Origin: Sediminibacterium goheungense
GTDB taxonomy: Bacteria; Bacteroidota; Bacteroidia; Chitinophagales; Chitinophagaceae
Reading direction: 5' to 3'
DNA: 64,000 bases
NCBI RefSeq assembly: GCF_004361915.1
Contig: NZ_SNWP01000015.1
Location: forward strand, 44,687 to 108,686
The notes beneath the pieces are model-generated. The model was not told where the DNA came from, did not search any database, and saw nothing but the letters and a program-made list of their open reading frames with translations. Both the position numbers and the translations under genes were made by a program. Shown here piece after piece: positions 61,348 through 64,000 of this stretch (positions within the stretch are counted from its first letter, which is position 1; each line of letters begins with the position of its first letter).

Positions 61348-63330
61348 CTAAATGCGAATCTTCCTCTTTTCCTGATAAAGTTTCTGCTTCAGTTTATCCC
61401 ATCTTCCGCGGAAACTACTGTCTGCATTCATCAGCAGATCTTGCTCAAGCAGGGTGCTGTCTTTTGTTTCCAATAACTGACTCAACAGCCATTTATTGAA
61501 TAGTTTTTCAACATCATTCGTTTCCTGAAAATTAATAGGTATTAAGGGAAGGTAAGTTTCTTCCTCTTCAATGGTAGTTTCTTCCGCTTTTTGTTTTTTA
61601 AGTTTTTCCAGTGCCAGTTTTTCTGTCTTTTTCTGTTTTACTTTATCTGCTTTCTCATCTTTACTGATTTTTATATCCAGTTTCTCAATTGCCTTGAGTA
61701 TATCGACTAGAGGCACCACCTGGCTGATATTTTTATCCAATTGTAATTTCTGCACTTCCTGAATGGCCCTTTCAATTTCTTTACTCACCATTTCCTGTTC
61801 TTTTTTGAAAGGGATGGTTGTTTTTGACAGTTTGCTGAGTGCTTCCTGTGCTTCTGAAAAATCAAGTTCCATCTTTTTTAAGGATAGTTCCATATCATCC
61901 TTAATCTTCAAGCGCTCAGCTGACGGAATTGAAAGGGTATCAAGTGAACGCATAGCCGATTTCATTTCCACCTTAGCTTTTTCCAGTCCGGCCAGTTCTT
62001 CTTTCCAATCTGCTGTATTCCTGAAAAGATCAGCACGCAAGGTCTTATAGGCATCATTCAACACTACCGGTATCGAACGCATGGCTTCCTGTACTTCTTT
62101 ACTTTGCAGGGAAGCATTCATTTCATCAGTTGCTTTTTTCAGGTTTTCCTGCATTTCTTCTTTGAGGGTGCCTGATAGAAAAAAAGCCGGGTTGAACAGC
62201 GGGTTGGTTACTTTGACTGCCATGGGTTCAACAGTAACCGGCTGAATATCTACCAGGCTATCTTTTTGTTGATCATTCGTAACAGTACCAGGAGTATTTT
62301 CTTTTTGTTTCGACTGGTGGTCAGGATTGAGCCAGGCAATCGAACTTAAAATACCGGTAACCAATAAAAAAGCCAGTAACTGTTTGCGGTAATGAAAACC
62401 CTGTTCTTTGGCTCCAATCATTCGTTTTACCCGGTTGAGTAATTCATTCTCATTGGATCCCTGAGCAGCCAGCGCCAATGTTGGAGTGGTCTGTAATTGT
62501 GCTATGCGTAATAAAGCTTCAGCATAAATGGTAGCACTGTATTGAAACTGTAATACCCAATCATCACAACTATTCTCTCTTTCTTTTTTAATCTGCCGGG
62601 ACAGTAGCTGTGTGAAGGGATTAAAAAACAAAGCTATTTCAGTAACAGAGAGTAGTATGTTTACGAGGTAGTCGTAGCGTTTGATATGCGCTATTTCATG
62701 CAGTAATACAGCTTCCAACTGCGATACGGTAAGGTGATTAATACTGGCAACAGGTATCAGAACCAGTGGCTTCAGGAAACCAATGGTTAGTGGTGACCTT
62801 ACTTTTTCAGAAAGAAAAATGCCCACTTCCCGCTGAATACCTAACTGCTGGGCAGTTGTTTTTACAAAGATTCGCCACTCGGCCGGAATTTTCAACAATC
62901 CTTCCTTACGTATCAGTTGTGTGTAGCGATAACCCATTATCCAGCGTACACATAATATCAGCATAAGCAGGAGGTAAGCCACTGATAAATAAGGGAGTAA
63001 TTGTTCGATACGAATCATCCATTCAATGATCAGGGAACGAAAACCTTGTCCTTGTGGCACCAGTGTGGCAATGGCTTCGCTATCCAAACCGGTTGATTCT
63101 ATGTAGAGTAAACGACTGTACTGACTGTAATAAAACTGCAGGGTAACAATAAACCAGATAAAACCAATCGTTTCGAGGCTTACTGCCAGGATATATTTAT
63201 GCGAAGCAGCAGGCTTCAATACTGCCGAAATAACTACATAGAGCAGCCACAAAAAAGCCATCTGCCATAAGCTATTGGCGATCGAGTAACCAAGGGCCTG
63301 TAGAAAAGCAGACTGAAACAAAGCTTGCAT
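61348..63330 (-). CDS. M56 family metallopeptidase (BlaR1/MecR1-like)
   Basis: 660 residues. Four membrane segments fall in the first 300 residues. The zinc site HEIAH is in AVLLHEIAHIKRYDYLVNILL near 204-224, and FNPFTQLLSRQIKKERENSCDDWVLQ has the third ligand region. The rest (about 330-660) is a periplasmic, Lys/Glu-rich and coiled-coil-like part with no penicillin-binding sensor. It probably senses a signal and cleaves the BlaI repressor, by analogy with BlaR1. It overlaps the blaI stop by one base (TGATG), so the two are co-translated. Confidence 0.92.
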   Translation of the reverse strand: MQALFQSAFLQALGYSIANSLWQMAFLWLLYVVISAVLKPAASHKYILAVSLETIGFIWFIVTLQFYYSQYSRLLYIESTGLDSEAIATLVPQGQGFRSLIIEWMIRIEQLLPYLSVAYLLLMLILCVRWIMGYRYTQLIRKEGLLKIPAEWRIFVKTTAQQLGIQREVGIFLSEKVRSPLTIGFLKPLVLIPVASINHLTVSQLEAVLLHEIAHIKRYDYLVNILLSVTEIALFFNPFTQLLSRQIKKERENSCDDWVLQFQYSATIYAEALLRIAQLQTTPTLALAAQGSNENELLNRVKRMIGAKEQGFHYRKQLLAFLLVTGILSSIAWLNPDHQSKQKENTPGTVTNDQQKDSLVDIQPVTVEPMAVKVTNPLFNPAFFLSGTLKEEMQENLKKATDEMNASLQSKEVQEAMRSIPVVLNDAYKTLRADLFRNTADWKEELAGLEKAKVEMKSAMRSLDTLSIPSAERLKIKDDMELSLKKMELDFSEAQEALSKLSKTTIPFKKEQEMVSKEIERAIQEVQKLQLDKNISQVVPLVDILKAIEKLDIKISKDEKADKVKQKKTEKLALEKLKKQKAEETTIEEEETYLPLIPINFQETNDVEKLFNKWLLSQLLETKDSTLLEQDLLMNADSSFRGRWDKLKQKLYQEKRKIRI

Positions 63331-63710
63331 CAGGATTGTTTTTTCAGGTTGTCTAACATCTTTTGAATTTCATCCAGTTCCTCTTTATTGGGAGTCTGGT
63401 TACCCAGTGCCTGCATGACCAGCTGACTGGAAGAACCTCCAAATAAAGAATGGATCATTTTACCTACCATTTGCTGTTGGGTACTTTCCTTGCTCACATT
63501 GGCGCGGTAGATATGTGTTTTACTACTATCGTCACGTTTCACGATCCCTTTTTCAAACATAATCTGCATCAGTTTCAGGGTAGTGGTATATCCTGCATCT
63601 TTATGCTCGCTCAATACTTCATGTACTTCCCGAACGGTAGCAGTGCCTTTATCCCATAAAACCCTGAGTATTTCCAATTCACTTTCTGTTGGTTTGATAT
63701 GCTTCGCCAT
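63330..63710 (-). CDS. BlaI/MecI/CopY family repressor
   Basis: 126 residues. The winged-helix domain is KPTESELEILRVLWDKGTATVREVHEVLSEHKDAGYTTTLKLMQIMFEKGIVKRDDSSKTHIYRA at about 6-70, with a helical dimer and cleavage region after it. It represses genes until its M56 partner cuts it. Immediately upstream of its start lie two TACGA-N6-TCGTA dyads, a likely autoregulatory operator. No beta-lactamase gene is nearby. Confidence 0.95.
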   Translation of the reverse strand: MAKHIKPTESELEILRVLWDKGTATVREVHEVLSEHKDAGYTTTLKLMQIMFEKGIVKRDDSSKTHIYRANVSKESTQQQMVGKMIHSLFGGSSSQLVMQALGNQTPNKEELDEIQKMLDNLKKQS

Positions 63711-63714
63711 GCTT

Positions 63715-63753
63715 TACGATTTTATTCGTAAGCAATTTACGAGAGAAATCGTA
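63715..63753. promoter_or_regulatory. Two TACGA-N6-TCGTA operators upstream of blaI
   Basis: TACGATTTTATTCGTA (63715-63730) and TACGAGAGAAATCGTA (63738-63753) share half-sites and spacing. Their centres are 23 bp apart, about two helical turns. They start 5 bp before the blaI start codon. A BlaI-type dimer on each is likely. Confidence 0.7.
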
Positions 63754-63784
63754 AAGCATAGTGAAAAATTTGTTAAACGGCGGG

Positions 63785-64000
63785 GTGAGTGAGTAGTGAG
63801 TAGTCAGTAGTGAGTGGGAGGGGTTGTGAATGGTCAATGGTGAATGGTGAATGAAAAAAAATATTGTGTTTGCACAATATTGATCGTCAGGGTCGAGTTT
63901 CGTTTATTGACCATTGACCATTGACCATTGACCATTGACCATTGACCATTGACCATTGACCATTGACCATTGACCATTGACCATTGACCATTGACCATTG
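63785..64000. repeat. Family A inverted-repeat element, copy A5, running off the window
   Basis: The left side has GTGAGTGAGTAGTGAGTAG, then GTGAATGGTCAATGGTGAAT. The core is AATATTGTG-TTT-GCACAATATT (63860-63881) then GATCGTCAGGGTCGAGTTTCG. The right arm is at least 13 perfect ATTGACC heptamers from 63906 to the last base; its end is not visible. Confidence 0.9.

Overview
The window looks like a chromosome segment of a Bacteroidota bacterium, most likely family Chitinophagaceae. This rests on several lines of evidence: type IX secretion (T9SS) sorting domains of type A and B plus a PorP/SprF protein, TonB-dependent receptors with carboxypeptidase-like regulatory domains, bacillithiol deacetylase BshB1, type B L31, promoters of the TTTG/TAnnTTTG kind, and the folP-DUF1599-DoxX gene order. 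No tRNA, rRNA, CRISPR array, prophage, transposase or reverse transcriptase was recognised.

Layout. 1-2.6 kb: a LamG fragment, a PF10091/GH144-like glycoside hydrolase and a secreted esterase. 2.8-9 kb: ndk, nrnA, an FKBP lipoprotein, folP, DUF1599, DoxX and an Opp/Dpp-type permease. 9-14 kb: DUF721 (DciA-like), recF, pyrR, a four-helix-bundle (23S-IVP family) gene, pyrB, coaD and a thioesterase. 14-18.5 kb: an ECF sigma factor with a membrane protein, TraB/GumN, Hsp20, a bacilliredoxin and lgt. 18.8-27 kb: a TonB-type receptor, a large T9SS type B protein, yajQ, L31 and two paralogous lipoproteins. 27-36 kb: bshB1, aguB, a broken four-helix-bundle gene, aguA, a TPMT-like methyltransferase, an M24 peptidase, an HD hydrolase, an amidase and an acyl-CoA dehydrogenase. 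36-45 kb: YdeI-like, fasciclin, ABC-F, DUF3347, a second receptor and a secreted hypothetical. 45-52 kb: thrS-infC-rpmI-rplT, arginine decarboxylase, NUDIX and pyrE. 52-64 kb: an HMA-like protein, LEA-2, WbqC, T9SS type A and B proteins, PorP/SprF and a BlaR1/BlaI pair.

Pathways. Arginine decarboxylase, AguA and AguB together give arginine -> agmatine -> N-carbamoylputrescine -> putrescine. PyrR, PyrB and PyrE belong to pyrimidine synthesis and salvage control. The 53.5-61 kb block makes secreted T9SS cargo and a PorP/SprF partner.

The most unusual signal is a class of intergenic inverted-repeat elements spread through the whole window, about 20 copies or half copies. Each has two complementary arms built from degenerate 7- or 8-bp iterations. 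The sequence families are ATTGACC, TACTCAC, GTCCGAAA-like, ATTTCCAA-like, TCTTATT-like, AGCTNNN-like, CAAGATA-like and CAGACAT-like. Five copies share one core with a covarying hairpin followed by GATCGTCAGG, yet carry different arm heptamers. Two elements enclose a four-helix-bundle gene and lie between functionally linked gene pairs (pyrR|pyrB and aguB|aguA). Many elements begin exactly at, or supply, the stop codon of the neighbouring gene, and one supplies the N-terminus of AguA. In architecture they resemble 23S rRNA intervening sequences, but lie in protein-coding operons. This is my candidate for an undescribed system.
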